Positions 1 through 10,854 are shown, numbered from the stretch's first letter. The stretch is DNA of 64,000 bases from Hyphomicrobiales bacterium (GCA_024244645.1 JAAEOH010000118.1:1-64000); one strand, 5' to 3'. Program-made: numbers and translations. The notes: a model not told the origin generated them from the sequence alone.

Positions 1-105
1 CTGATCAGCTTCATGAGCTATGATCTGGGATATATCGATCTGGAGCAAAAAACACTGCAAACTATCGACAACCCGTTCGGCACGAGGTTGTTACCTATGT
101 CTTAG
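1..105 (+). pseudogene. 3' end of an IS481-like transposase (cut by window edge)
   Basis: Frame 1 is open from the first base to a TAG at 103-105 and encodes 34 residues. These match from memory the C-terminus of IS481-type integrase-fold transposases (motifs SYDLGYIDLE and NPFGT, ending LLPMS). The rest of the gene lies outside the window, so I cannot say whether the element is intact. After the stop, the sequence GTTACCTATGTCT occurs twice (about 89 and 113) and runs into CCGGGCC, as expected for the terminal repeat of such an element. The likely right end is near 135-148, immediately beside the 3' end of tRNA-His. Family assignment is by recall. Confidence 0.6.
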
Positions 106-148
106 GTACAATCTGTTACCTATGTCTCCGGGCCGGACCTGTCTTGGA
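106..148. mobile_element. Probable right end of the IS481-like element
   Basis: Short non-coding tail after the transposase stop. It carries a second copy of GTTACCTATGTCT followed by CCGGGCCGGACC, and ends two to three bases before the encoded CCA of tRNA-His. The left end is off the window, so the terminal inverted repeat cannot be paired here. Confidence 0.4.
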
Positions 149-149
149 A

Positions 150-226
150 TGGTACGGTTGGGTGGATTTGAACCACCGACCTCTGGATCCACAATCCAGC
201 GCTCTAACCAACTGAGCTACAACCGC
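150..226 (-). tRNA. tRNA-His (anticodon GTG), CCA encoded
   Basis: The reverse strand folds as a cloverleaf: acceptor GCGGTTG/CAACCGT, a D-arm with AGTTGGTTA, an anticodon stem CTGGA/TCCAG around TTGTGGA (anticodon GTG, His), and a T-arm GGTGG-TTCAAAT-CCACC. CCA is encoded. The acceptor starts at G1 paired with U72 and has A73. The near-universal G-1:C73 feature of tRNA-His is therefore absent, a variant reported for alphaproteobacteria. Confidence 0.97.
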
Positions 227-306
227 ATGGCATCGACTGAAATGCTGTCGCGTGACATACGTCTCCGCAGCAGTTTTGGCAAGAGGGTTGTGAGATTTCG
301 GATCAC

Positions 307-333
307 AAAAAAAGCCGGACCTGACGGTCCGGC
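307..333 (-). terminator. Rho-independent terminator after the phasin gene
   Basis: On the minus strand there is a perfect 8-bp stem GCCGGACC/GGTCCGGC with loop GTCA, followed by seven Ts. It lies about 40 bases past the phasin stop and separates that gene from tRNA-His. Confidence 0.9.
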
Positions 334-370
334 CTGATATTTACCGATCGGCTGATTCCAGATGCTGGAT

Positions 371-826
371 TCAGGCAACCTTGAAGTTCTTGGCGGCTTT
401 TTCGTATGCGGCCTTGCCGGGCTTGGAAACCTTGTCGGCAACCTTGCGGGCTGCGTCTTGGATGTCCTTGGCCTGGTCGACGGCTGTTTCGGCCTGCTTG
501 CGGATAAAGCTGGACTGCAGCTCAACCAGTTCGGCAACGGACTTCACGCCGAGCAGAGCTTCAATGTGCGAAAGCGAGTTGTCGGCGTTCGTGCGAACGG
601 CTTCGATTGCCTTCATGCTGAGTTCAACGGTGCCGGCCTGTGCACTTTCGAGGGTCTGTTCGACCGTCTTTGTTGCATCTTCGGCAGCAGTCTTCAGCTT
701 GTCGTAAGCGTCTTTGGACTGAACGAGGCCCTTTTCGGCAAATTCACGGTAGGATTCCGTCAGTTTTGCAGGGTCCATTGCAGTAAATGCGAATGCGTCT
801 TCTGTAGCAGTTTTCTTGGTAGCCAT
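371..826 (-). CDS. Phasin family protein
   Basis: A 151-residue soluble, Ala/Lys/Glu-rich helical protein of phasin type. Phasins coat polyhydroxybutyrate granules in the cytoplasm and control their size and number. Typical signs are a short N-terminal region with the FxAMDPxKLTE pattern, then a long amphipathic helical stretch with few prolines and a lysine-rich C-terminus (KAAYEKAAKNFKVA). The ORF track starts further upstream, but the ATG at 824-826 has AGGAG eight bases before it and gives the expected MATKK start. It is transcribed alone and ends in a strong terminator. Two TGC-N3-GCA motifs lie 85-111 bases upstream. The acetoacetyl-CoA synthetase in this window supports an active PHB cycle. 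Confidence 0.88.
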   Translation of the reverse strand: MATKKTATEDAFAFTAMDPAKLTESYREFAEKGLVQSKDAYDKLKTAAEDATKTVEQTLESAQAGTVELSMKAIEAVRTNADNSLSHIEALLGVKSVAELVELQSSFIRKQAETAVDQAKDIQDAARKVADKVSKPGKAAYEKAAKNFKVA

Positions 827-910
827 TTTAGCGCTCCTATGAATACGGGCCCTCTTATGAGGCACCCACCACACGATTATGTCGTCGAGAGCTATATAGT
901 GATGTTTTTG

Positions 911-937
911 TGCATTGCAACATTTTTTTGCACTGCA
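911..937. promoter_or_regulatory. Pair of TGC-N3-GCA motifs (PhaR-like sites)
   Basis: TGCATTGCA (911-919) and TGCACTGCA (929-937) are two copies of a dyad TGC-N3-GCA, 18 bases apart start to start, upstream of phasin. The PHB-responsive repressor PhaR is known to bind TGC-N3/4-GCA-type sites at phasin promoters in alphaproteobacteria. The binding is inferred. Confidence 0.6.
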
Positions 938-1017
938 CAAAAAAAATGTTAACCCTATTGGCAGGAAAGGGCGGATTCTAGGGCTGGTTTGCTAGACCGA
1001 GAAGCCCTTGCGACTTA

Positions 1018-1033
1018 TTAACTAACTATTAAC
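1018..1033 (+). promoter_or_regulatory. CtrA-type box
   Basis: The sequence TTAACTAACTATTAAC fits the full CtrA consensus TTAA-N7-TTAAC. It lies 122 bases before the chosen ATG of a kinase that, in relatives, acts in the CtrA phosphorelay. Confidence 0.6.
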
Positions 1034-1154
1034 AATATTGAACAAACGGCCCCGAATAACGATCTACAAAGAGGGCCGGACGTTAAATTCAGGGACATCA
1101 GACCTCCGACACATTCGGTCTGTGCTATCCCGCAGCAGTGAAGCAGGAGCAGCC

Positions 1155-4100
1155 ATGCCGAAGGGGCAGTACCCTTTCATCGACATCGCGGTTCACGAAA
1201 AGGTGAGAGCACGCTTTGCCGCAGGCAATGCGATGGTTCTGCTTACGCAATCGCTCGAGACGATATTGTGGGTCAATGGAGAGGGCGCAAGGCTACTGGG
1301 CCACGAAACACTTTATGAATGCCTGGACCGGGGACTTAGCCGCTCGACTGCAGCCTTTCGCCAGATTGAAGCAGCCGCGCGGTCCCTTACAAATCGCGCC
1401 GACGGGTTGGTGCACACATTTGTCATGCGCACCGGCTCAGGTTTTCGGCGCCCTCTTCTTTCGGCAACGATAGAGCGCATCCAACTTGCCGACGGCAACC
1501 CTGCCCTGCTCATCTCGGCCGAACATGGCGATGCTGCCTCGACACTGGAAGAAATGGCCAAAAACCTTCTTGACGGTTTCGAGGGGACCGATTCCCATGC
1601 GGCGGCTCTTGGGGACGACGGAGAGATCATCAATGCGACAGGCTCCTTCGCACGCCTCGGCATGAGTGCGGCGACGCGCCAACAGATTGTCGACGATGTT
1701 GCACAGGCCGGCGACAGGTTGGCAAAACATCCGGTGCCGACCGTACTCGGACGGTTGCCGTCCGCAGTTGCGCGCATCTGTGACGAGCCGGCACTGTATC
1801 TTCTGTTCACTGTCGAAATGCCGGCACAGGCGCATGATCAGGACAGAAATGTTGCAGATGAACCGGCGCGCAGATCGAAGCAGCCGGATCAGGCCGGCAA
1901 TCAGCCGCCTGCACGAGCAGTCAGGCGTAACGCGGCCAAAGCGATTACCCCCTCGGTGCTGAACATGACGCCTGAGGACAAGGCCGGCGTCGCGGCGCCC
2001 GAAACTGATGATCCCGGTGGCGATGGTGACGAAGATCCGGCGGCGAAAAAGATTGCGGAAACGCCGGCGGTATCAAAAATCATGACAAACGTGCGGGCCT
2101 CCGCAGCAAATCGCGACGAAACGTCGGCACAGGACAACGACCCGCCCTTTGTTTTCGATCCGCTGCGGCGGCCGACCCGATTTGTCTGGAAAATCGATGC
2201 CGCCGGATCGTTCCAGGAAATCTCCAAGGAATTTGCAGAAACCGTGGGGCCAAATGCCGCAGATGTGGAGGGCCGCAGATTTTCCGATGTGGCACAGGTA
2301 TTCAACATCGATCCCGATCACACAATCACCGAGCTGTTGCGCAAACGGGATACGTGGTCCGGCAAGAGCGTGCTTTGGCCGGTGCAGGGAACGGACCTCA
2401 GAGTGCCTGTCGATCTCGCGGCATTGCCAACCTATTCACGGGAACGCGAATTCGACGGGTTTCGCGGCTTCGGCATCGTCCGGCCGGGCGATGCAACCAG
2501 CGATCCCGAACAGATCGGCCTGGCTCTCGTCGACAATTCAAATCTGTCGCTGAACAAATTGAGTGACGAAACGGCGATCGATGACCGTGAAGCCGATGTT
2601 TTCGAACCGGACGCAGGGCAACCCGAGAGCGACGCAGAAGACAGCGTACAGCCGGATACAGACGATGACGCGCACGATCTGCAAAGCGATGAGCCGGCGG
2701 ACGACGCGGATGCATCCGAAGAAACGCCGGCGCTGGAAATCACCGATACACCAGGCCGTCGCCACACCGATAAAGTCATCCTGCTTGAGGAACGCCGCAC
2801 GCGTCCGCGTGACGGTCTCAGCAATGTTGAAAAACAGGCTTTTCGCGAAATCGCCGAACGGCTTGGCGGCGAGAAATCGGACACTGAAACAGTTCCCACC
2901 GAACCACAGCAGCCCTTTGGAAAACGGCAATCGCCGCCGCAGAACAACGACAATGCCGATGCAATTGACGTCGATGATGTCGAGGCAGATGACGGGTCCA
3001 TTTTGGAGCCGCCAGCAGCAGCCGAACCGGACAATGCAGACACGCGTCCGGAATTGACGGATGCCGAGGCCGATTTGCCACCTGACGACGATGACGCGTA
3101 TCGGCAGGATCAGCGTGGCAGTGTCGTCACCCCGGTGATCCTGGAACAGCTGCCGACACCGATAATCATCCATGACGGCAAGACCATATTTTATATCAAC
3201 GAAGAATTCCGGCAGCTGACCGGATATTTGACCAAGATGGAACTCAATGAAGCCGGAGGCATGCCGGCCCTGTTCAGCAATGGCGATCAGGATTCCGAAG
3301 ACGTACCCGTTTCCTCGGACGGTGGCATGATGCTTCAAGGCGTACATGGCGAACACATCAGCGTTCGGGCAAAATTGCGCTCGGTCGGCTGGGAGAGCGG
3401 TCACGCATTGATGCTGGCGCTGGAGATGTTGCCGCAAAGCGCGGACGAGCAGAGTGACGCGCAATCGGACCCGGTCGTCGCGGACACGGATGATGCCGCG
3501 GAACCGGAGCCGTTGCCTGACGCGGCGCTTCAGGTTGAAGTCGACGAATTGCGCTCGATCCTGGAAACGGCAACCGACGGGGTTGTGCTGATTGGAGCGG
3601 ACGGCATCATCCGCTCGATGAACAATTCAGCCAGCGCGTTGTTCGACTACGATGAGAACGAAACCACCGGCAAGCCGTTTGCGATGCTGTTTGCACATGA
3701 AAGCCAGCGCGCAGTCAAAGATTATCTGTCGGGCCTGACCGGCAACGGTGTTGCAAGTGTCCTCAATGACGGGCGCGAGGTGATCGGGCGCGAAGCCTCC
3801 GGCGGCTTCCTGCCCCTGTTCATGACAATCGGCCATCTTTCCGGATCGAACGGTTACTGTGCGGTCATGCGCGACATCACCCAGTGGAAACGGGCCGAGG
3901 AGGAACTTCGGGCGGCAAAACGCGAAGCCGAAACCGCAAGCTCCCACAAGAGTGAATTCTTGGCGCGTGTCAGCCACGAGATCCGCACACCGTTGAATGC
4001 CATTATCGGATTTTCCGAACTGATGGCTGAGGAACGTTTCGGTCCGATCGGCAGCCCGCGCTATGTGGAATATGCTCACGATATCGGGCGTTCGGGCAAA

Positions 4101-4646
4101 CATGTGCTCGAAATCGTCAATGACCTGCTGGACATCTCAAAGATCGAAGCCGGGGAACAGGATCTGGAATTCGGAGCCGTTTCGCTCAACGATGCTTTGA
4201 TGGACGCGATTTCGATCCTACAGCCGCAGGCAAACACCCAGCGCGTCATACTGAGGACCAGCCTGTCTTCATCGGTGCCGGAAGTCGTTGCCGACAAGCG
4301 TTCCATCAAACAGATCGCCATCAACCTTTTATCCAATGCCATCAGGTTCACACCTTCCGGTGGCCAGGTTGTGGTTTCGACCACCTATGAGCCAAGCGGC
4401 AATGTCAGCCTGCGCATTCGCGACACCGGTGTAGGCATGACCCGGTTCCAGCTCGAACAGGCGATGAAACCGTTCAAGCAGGTTGCCGGCTTCGAGCGTC
4501 CGCGCGGCGACGGCACAGGCCTTGGCCTGCCGCTGGCAAAGGCCATGGCCGAGGCAAACCGGGCTCAGTTCGCGATGAATTCGCAGCCGGGACAGGGCAC
4601 GCTTGTCGAAATCGTCTTCCCCTCCCAGCGGGTGCTTGCCGAATAG
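1155..4646 (+). CDS. pdhS: PdhS/CbrA-like cell-cycle PAS histidine kinase
   Basis: A 1163-residue soluble hybrid-free histidine kinase. No membrane segment is visible. It has PAS-like segments near residues 342-392, 667-708 and 796-905, then a HisKA domain with phospho-acceptor His941 in HEIRTPLNAIIGF, and HATPase motifs: N box NLLSNAIRF (about 1056), DTGVGM (about 1090) and GTGLGLP (about 1120). The ending TLVEIVFPSQRVLAE is typical of PdhS/CbrA kinases, which tune DivK and so CtrA and cell-cycle progression in rhizobia and Brucella. A long Asp/Glu-rich low-complexity linker lies at about 480-650. I chose ATG 1155 because AGGAG precedes it and MPKGQYPFIDIAVHEKV resembles family N-termini. 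The tracked TTG at 1038 has no clear ribosome site. PleC/DivJ-type annotation is the alternative. Confidence 0.85.
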   Translation: MPKGQYPFIDIAVHEKVRARFAAGNAMVLLTQSLETILWVNGEGARLLGHETLYECLDRGLSRSTAAFRQIEAAARSLTNRADGLVHTFVMRTGSGFRRPLLSATIERIQLADGNPALLISAEHGDAASTLEEMAKNLLDGFEGTDSHAAALGDDGEIINATGSFARLGMSAATRQQIVDDVAQAGDRLAKHPVPTVLGRLPSAVARICDEPALYLLFTVEMPAQAHDQDRNVADEPARRSKQPDQAGNQPPARAVRRNAAKAITPSVLNMTPEDKAGVAAPETDDPGGDGDEDPAAKKIAETPAVSKIMTNVRASAANRDETSAQDNDPPFVFDPLRRPTRFVWKIDAAGSFQEISKEFAETVGPNAADVEGRRFSDVAQVFNIDPDHTITELLRKRDTWSGKSVLWPVQGTDLRVPVDLAALPTYSREREFDGFRGFGIVRPGDATSDPEQIGLALVDNSNLSLNKLSDETAIDDREADVFEPDAGQPESDAEDSVQPDTDDDAHDLQSDEPADDADASEETPALEITDTPGRRHTDKVILLEERRTRPRDGLSNVEKQAFREIAERLGGEKSDTETVPTEPQQPFGKRQSPPQNNDNADAIDVDDVEADDGSILEPPAAAEPDNADTRPELTDAEADLPPDDDDAYRQDQRGSVVTPVILEQLPTPIIIHDGKTIFYINEEFRQLTGYLTKMELNEAGGMPALFSNGDQDSEDVPVSSDGGMMLQGVHGEHISVRAKLRSVGWESGHALMLALEMLPQSADEQSDAQSDPVVADTDDAAEPEPLPDAALQVEVDELRSILETATDGVVLIGADGIIRSMNNSASALFDYDENETTGKPFAMLFAHESQRAVKDYLSGLTGNGVASVLNDGREVIGREASGGFLPLFMTIGHLSGSNGYCAVMRDITQWKRAEEELRAAKREAETASSHKSEFLARVSHEIRTPLNAIIGFSELMAEERFGPIGSPRYVEYAHDIGRSGKHVLEIVNDLLDISKIEAGEQDLEFGAVSLNDALMDAISILQPQANTQRVILRTSLSSSVPEVVADKRSIKQIAINLLSNAIRFTPSGGQVVVSTTYEPSGNVSLRIRDTGVGMTRFQLEQAMKPFKQVAGFERPRGDGTGLGLPLAKAMAEANRAQFAMNSQPGQGTLVEIVFPSQRVLAE

Positions 4647-4672
4647 CAGCACATAGCGCGGAAACAGCGCTG

Positions 4673-4709
4673 AAATCAATAGTTTAGAACTATTCCAAAC
4701 TATTGATTT
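4673..4709. promoter_or_regulatory. ICE/Irr-type iron box inside a 13-bp inverted repeat
   Basis: TTTAGAA-CTA-TTCCAAA (4683-4699) matches the rhizobial iron control element TTTAGAA-N3-TTCTAAA with one mismatch. It sits in a longer perfect inverted repeat, AAATCAATAGTTT/AAACTATTGATTT, followed by a T run, so the same sequence may also act as terminator of the upstream kinase gene. It lies about 130 bases before an Fe(III)-type permease gene. Confidence 0.65.
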
Positions 4710-4829
4710 TTTACGGTTCTTCTTGACCCAGATCATCTATTCTGCTTTCCAAACAGTTAAAGCCGCGTCTACCGCAGGGGCGGCAAAAAGAGAAACAACC
4801 ATCTGGGAAACTCTCCTTTCGGGAAACGT

Positions 4830-6533
4830 TTGACTGTGTCCATGCCAGCCGCGCTCAACCGCAACAGCACGATCCGCAGCGAAAGCCCGGTTCTCCTGGC
4901 ATTAGCTGCCTTTATTGCGGTCTTCGTCCTGATACCTGTTGCAGCGCTGATCTATCTTGCGGTTACCGGACACAGCGACGAGTGGCCGCATCTGCTTCGC
5001 TATGTCATTCCCCACGCGGTGTGGACAACGGCCGGCCTGCTTGCCGGTGTGACGGTTATCGCCGGTTCAATGGGTGTTCTGAGCGCCTGGCTTGTTGTGT
5101 CTTTCGACTTTCCGGCGCGCCGTACGCTTGCCTGGGCGCTGGTGCTGCCGTTTGCTGTGCCGACCTATCTGGCAGCCTACGCCTATGGCGAATTTCTTGA
5201 CTATACGGGTCCGGTGCAATCGGCTCTTCGTGGCGTTTTCGGCTTTCAGTCCGGCGCAGATTACTGGTTTCCACAGGTAAGGTCCCTGCCCGGCGCCATC
5301 CTCGTGCTGTCCTGCGTCCTTTATCCGTACATATATCTGACAACGCGGGCGCTGTTTCTGATGCAGGGTAGATCAGCCAGCGATGTCGCGCGGACGCTGG
5401 GTGCAAGCCGGCTGTCGGTGTTCCTTCGTGTACAACTGCCCATGGCGCGGCCTGCCCTGGCGATCGGCATCACGCTGGCATTGATGGAAACCCTGAACGA
5501 CATCGGAGCGGTGGAGTATCTCGGCGTCAATACACTGACATTTGCGATCTACGATACCTGGCTAAATCGCGGCGACCTTTCCGGTGCCGTGCAAATTGCC
5601 TGCGTGATGCTGTTTATCGCGCTGGCCGCGGTGTTTGTCGAACGGTGGGGCCGCCGCCGCCAACGCTTCAATTTCAATCGCACCACGGGAGCCGTACACG
5701 ACGTCGCACCGATGCCGCTCAAGGGTTCTAAGCAGTGGATGGCGACGACGCTGTGTGTCATGCCGATTGCGCTCGGTTTCGGCATCCCGGCCTATGTCCT
5801 CGGCGGCTACGCGCTCAAGCGCCTGGATCAGCTGCTGGACAGCCGGATCTATTCGGCGTTGCTCGACAGCCTGCTGGTTTCAGGTTCCACCGCCATCTGC
5901 ACCGTTTTGCTGGCTTTTGTGCTCGCTTATGCGGCGCGCGTGTCACGCCAGCCGATCGTTTCATTCGCAGGCAAGATTGCCTCCTTCGGCTATGCCATCC
6001 CCGGAACCGTTCTGGCGTTGGGCGTTTTGATACCGCTTGCCGCGCTCGACAACTCGATCAACACCGTCACCCGGCAATATCTCGGGTTTTCCGTTGGCCT
6101 GATCCTGACCGGATCCGGACTGGCCATCATCTATGCGTGCAGCATTCGCTTTTTGACAATGGCCGAGGGATCAATCGAATCGGGTTTTCACAAACTCTCG
6201 CCGCATCTCGACATGGCGGCTCGAACACTCGGCAGGAATGCCGGGCAGACCTTCTGGAGTGTTCTATTGCCGATGATGAAACCTGCGGTTGTGACCGCCG
6301 TTCTGCTGGTCTTTGTCGACACGCTGAAGGAGCTGTCGGCGACGCTGCTGCTGCGGCCATTCAATTTCAACACGCTTGCAACGCTGGTTTATGAAGATGC
6401 TTCACGCGCGCGGGTGGAAGAAGCGTCGGTGGGCGCGCTGATTATCATCATTGCCGGCATTGTTCCGGTTATTTTTGTTTCCCGCACCATGATCGACAAC
6501 GGCAACCGGTTCCGACCATACATTCGGCGATAA
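4830..6533 (+). CDS. Ferric-iron ABC transporter permease (FbpB/SfuB type, two fused halves)
   Basis: A 567-residue inner-membrane permease with about 12 hydrophobic segments, made of two fused BPD_transp_1 halves. Each half carries an EAA-like loop (ARTLGASRLSVFLRVQLPMARPA near 190-210, and AARTLGRNAGQTFWSVLLPMMKPA near 465-490). Length and duplication fit the Fe(III) permeases FbpB/SfuB, and thiamine ThiP is a less likely alternative. The binding protein and ATPase genes are not adjacent, which is unusual and implies they lie elsewhere. The ICE-like box upstream supports an iron role and Irr control. The start is uncertain: TTG 4830, GTG 4836 and ATG 4842 all lie in frame and the ribosome site is poor. 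Confidence 0.85.
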   Translation: MTVSMPAALNRNSTIRSESPVLLALAAFIAVFVLIPVAALIYLAVTGHSDEWPHLLRYVIPHAVWTTAGLLAGVTVIAGSMGVLSAWLVVSFDFPARRTLAWALVLPFAVPTYLAAYAYGEFLDYTGPVQSALRGVFGFQSGADYWFPQVRSLPGAILVLSCVLYPYIYLTTRALFLMQGRSASDVARTLGASRLSVFLRVQLPMARPALAIGITLALMETLNDIGAVEYLGVNTLTFAIYDTWLNRGDLSGAVQIACVMLFIALAAVFVERWGRRRQRFNFNRTTGAVHDVAPMPLKGSKQWMATTLCVMPIALGFGIPAYVLGGYALKRLDQLLDSRIYSALLDSLLVSGSTAICTVLLAFVLAYAARVSRQPIVSFAGKIASFGYAIPGTVLALGVLIPLAALDNSINTVTRQYLGFSVGLILTGSGLAIIYACSIRFLTMAEGSIESGFHKLSPHLDMAARTLGRNAGQTFWSVLLPMMKPAVVTAVLLVFVDTLKELSATLLLRPFNFNTLATLVYEDASRARVEEASVGALIIIIAGIVPVIFVSRTMIDNGNRFRPYIRR

Positions 6534-6568
6534 TCGAAATATTTCCCTTTATTTTCAATGCATAAAAA

Positions 6569-6591
6569 AAAGGTGCGCGGTGCGCACCTTT
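6569..6591 (-). terminator. Terminator between convergent permease and acetoacetyl-CoA synthetase genes
   Basis: Perfect 10-bp stem AAAGGTGCGC/GCGCACCTTT with a three-base loop. On the minus strand it runs into eight Ts, so it best serves the acetoacetyl-CoA synthetase gene. It may also stop the plus-strand permease transcript. Confidence 0.75.
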
Positions 6592-6837
6592 AAAAATAGC
6601 ATGCTGTAAAACGGGGCTTGTATTCCTAAATCCGACGGAATGCGAAGCAGTGCGGAGAATACGTTAACTGGTGGTATCTTACGTGTGGGAGTGCTAACAC
6701 AGCCTTAACAAATCTTCACGAATTGTAACCAACGTCTTGTGTTGTGAAAGACGGTAAATTTTCCGGTTATATTTCATTAACCATACCAACCTGGACAACA
6801 CTGCATACCGCAGGTTGCTGCGGCCGCGATGACGCGC
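6592..6837. other. Intergenic, no gene seen
   Basis: 246 bases between the hairpin and the synthetase stop codon, A+T-rich around 6700-6790. I see no ORF with family character, no RNA gene and no clear operator. The short ORF in the track at 6744 is not supported. Confidence 0.5.
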
Positions 6838-8790
<1,953 letters not shown>

Positions 8791-8838
8791 CAAATCCTCC
8801 CACCCTGGCAAATCTTATAATTGCGGCCTCTGTAGCAT

Positions 8839-8851
8839 GTTGCATCGCAAC
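8839..8851. promoter_or_regulatory. PhaR-like dyad GTTGC-N3-GCAAC
   Basis: Perfect dyad GTTGCATCGCAAC containing TGC-N3-GCA, 49 bases upstream of the acetoacetyl-CoA synthetase start. It is the same motif class as 911-919 and 929-937 at the phasin promoter. Confidence 0.5.
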
Positions 8852-8991
8852 AAATAAAGAAGCGAGCCACTTTTTGTACCGCCAGGAGCTAAATCGCGCC
8901 GTCGCGAATTGCATTCAGCCGCGCAAACCATTACCCCTTAATGCCAGCGGCAGAAATGCATATGTGCCGGAACGAAAGGGTCTGAAACGAC

Positions 8992-10854
8992 TTGAAACGG
9001 ATGATGTTGCAGCGCAGGGGCTGGATTCGCTGGATACTGGCAACCGTCATCGTTGTCGGGCTGGTCGCCGTGATCAGTGGCATCGCGCTGCCATTTGCCA
9101 TATCCACCGACCTTGTTCGCGACCGGCTGGAACGCGACATATCTCAGTGGACCGGACATGAAGTTGAACTGCTCGGCACACCGGACGTCGGATTTTGGCC
9201 GGTTCCGCATATTGCACTGAAACGCATCAGCGTTTCATCGCGCAATTTTCCGAAAGCTGAACCGATCGTATTCGCCGACGAGATGCGTGCGGATTTCAGC
9301 ATCCTGTCGGCACTGACCGGAGACCCGAGTTTTTCAAATTTTGTACTTGTCAGGCCAATCTTCACGGTCGAAAAATTTCCCGAAGACATCACCAGCTGGA
9401 ACAGTCGGTCGGGTCGGATATCCGAGGGCATTGCCACAACCGTCAAGCGCGCCGAATCCTCATCAACCGACAACAGCACGATTCAACCTATTCCCGCCTA
9501 TCGCCTCGGCGATGTGACCGTCGAAAACGGCACCTTTACCTGGATCGATCACACCAACGGTAATACGGAAAAGATTACCGCTATCAACGGCATCATAAGT
9601 TGGCAGCGCCTCAATGGCGGTATGGAAGCGGATATCAGCGGCATCTATCGCGGCGAGGCGGCGACCTTGTTCATGGAATCCGCCCGACCATTACTGCTTT
9701 TGGCGCAAAGAACATCGCAAATCGAGATCGAATTCGCCTCGACACCACTCACTCTGGCATTCAGCGGCGGCGCCAATCTGTCAGGCACACCATTTGCCAG
9801 CGGCAAGCTTTCGATGAAAAGCCCGTCGATGCGCCAGACACTGGAATGGTCGGGCACCGAGATCAAGCCCGGCGAGGCAATCGGCGCACTTTCTCTTGAT
9901 GCGGAGCTGCAACTCCAGAACGGCCGCGCAATGCTCGACAAGCTGATATTGGAACTGGAAGGCAATCGCGGTATCGGAGTGCTCGACTTCAAGCAATATG
10001 AAGGCAAGCCCGGCATTTCCGGGACACTTGCGTTCAGCTCGCTCGATCTGGCGTCTTTCCTGCGGGCATTCACGCCCCTGCCGAGCAATGGCGAGGATAT
10101 TGCCAAAACAATAGATACTTCATTCCTCAATCAGTTGAGGCTGGATATGCGCCTTTCCGCGCAATCGGCAACGCTGGGGCCACTGAGCCTGACAAATGTC
10201 GCGGCAGCGGCCCGAATCGACGAGGGACGAGCCACGTTTGATATCGGCGATGCGACCGCCTATGGCGGCTCGTTGCTCGGGCGCATCATTCTTGCCGAAA
10301 GCGGTATTGAGGGCGGCGGTGAAATCCGTTTTTCCGCCACAGACATCAATCTGGAGCAAGCGCTCGCGGCGCTCGACATCAGCGGCCCCTTCCCGCAAGG
10401 CACCGCAAGGCTGAACGTTGCCCTGTCGACACCGTTTCCGACCTGGGCCACGGGATTGAGCGATCTGGCGGGTAAGTTCGATCTTTCCATCGTCAACGGC
10501 TCTGTTCCGTCATTCGATCCTGCGCAGTTTCGCGAACTCGCCGAAACCGAACGGTTTTTCGGCCTGGGCGGCATTTCGACAGGGTCATTCCAGTTCACCA
10601 CGGCGAATTTCGAGGCTACTTTTTCCAACGGAATCGCGGAGATCAGCAAGGGAGAGATCGTCGGCCAGAACGCGGTTTTGAACCTGACCGGCATTATTCC
10701 CTACCAAAGGGGTGGACTTGCGCTGATCGGTGTTCTCGAGGAAACCGCAACCGTGGCATCGACCCTGGAAACCAGCCAACCCGACAACAGCATCCAGTTT
10801 TTTGTCGGCGGCGCCTGGCCAGCGCCGGTGATTTCTCCGATCGTGGGGAATTAG
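8992..10854 (+). CDS. AsmA family envelope protein
   Basis: A 620-residue protein with one N-terminal membrane anchor (about 10-35, WIRWILATVIVVGLVAVISG). A long beta-rich periplasmic part follows, with the AsmA N-terminal pattern of WTGHEVELLGTPDVGFWPVPHIAL and repeated short LxLxNGxA segments. AsmA-like proteins span or line the periplasm and are linked to outer-membrane assembly and lipid transport. A typical alphaproteobacterial AsmA C-terminal repeat region (SFDPAQFRELAE, GGISTGSFQFTTANFEATFSNGIAEI) is present, so the gene appears complete. The start may be TTG 8992 or ATG 9001; no strong ribosome site helps. It stands alone and diverges from the synthetase gene. Confidence 0.82.
   Translation: MKRMMLQRRGWIRWILATVIVVGLVAVISGIALPFAISTDLVRDRLERDISQWTGHEVELLGTPDVGFWPVPHIALKRISVSSRNFPKAEPIVFADEMRADFSILSALTGDPSFSNFVLVRPIFTVEKFPEDITSWNSRSGRISEGIATTVKRAESSSTDNSTIQPIPAYRLGDVTVENGTFTWIDHTNGNTEKITAINGIISWQRLNGGMEADISGIYRGEAATLFMESARPLLLLAQRTSQIEIEFASTPLTLAFSGGANLSGTPFASGKLSMKSPSMRQTLEWSGTEIKPGEAIGALSLDAELQLQNGRAMLDKLILELEGNRGIGVLDFKQYEGKPGISGTLAFSSLDLASFLRAFTPLPSNGEDIAKTIDTSFLNQLRLDMRLSAQSATLGPLSLTNVAAAARIDEGRATFDIGDATAYGGSLLGRIILAESGIEGGGEIRFSATDINLEQALAALDISGPFPQGTARLNVALSTPFPTWATGLSDLAGKFDLSIVNGSVPSFDPAQFRELAETERFFGLGGISTGSFQFTTANFEATFSNGIAEISKGEIVGQNAVLNLTGIIPYQRGGLALIGVLEETATVASTLETSQPDNSIQFFVGGAWPAPVISPIVGN

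Larger units (their letters stand above)
827..1154. other. Intergenic region between phasin and pdhS-like gene
   Basis: Divergent promoter region without a convincing gene. It carries the two PhaR-like motifs (911-937) for phasin and a CtrA-type box (1018-1033) for the kinase. The ORF track extends the kinase upstream to a TTG at 1038, but those 39 residues look like 5' leader. Confidence 0.7.

Noticed and set aside
2432-3464. Long minus-strand ORFs inside the kinase gene
   Set aside because: They mirror the Asp/Glu-rich linker in another frame, have Ser/Arg-rich composition and no ribosome sites or family motifs.
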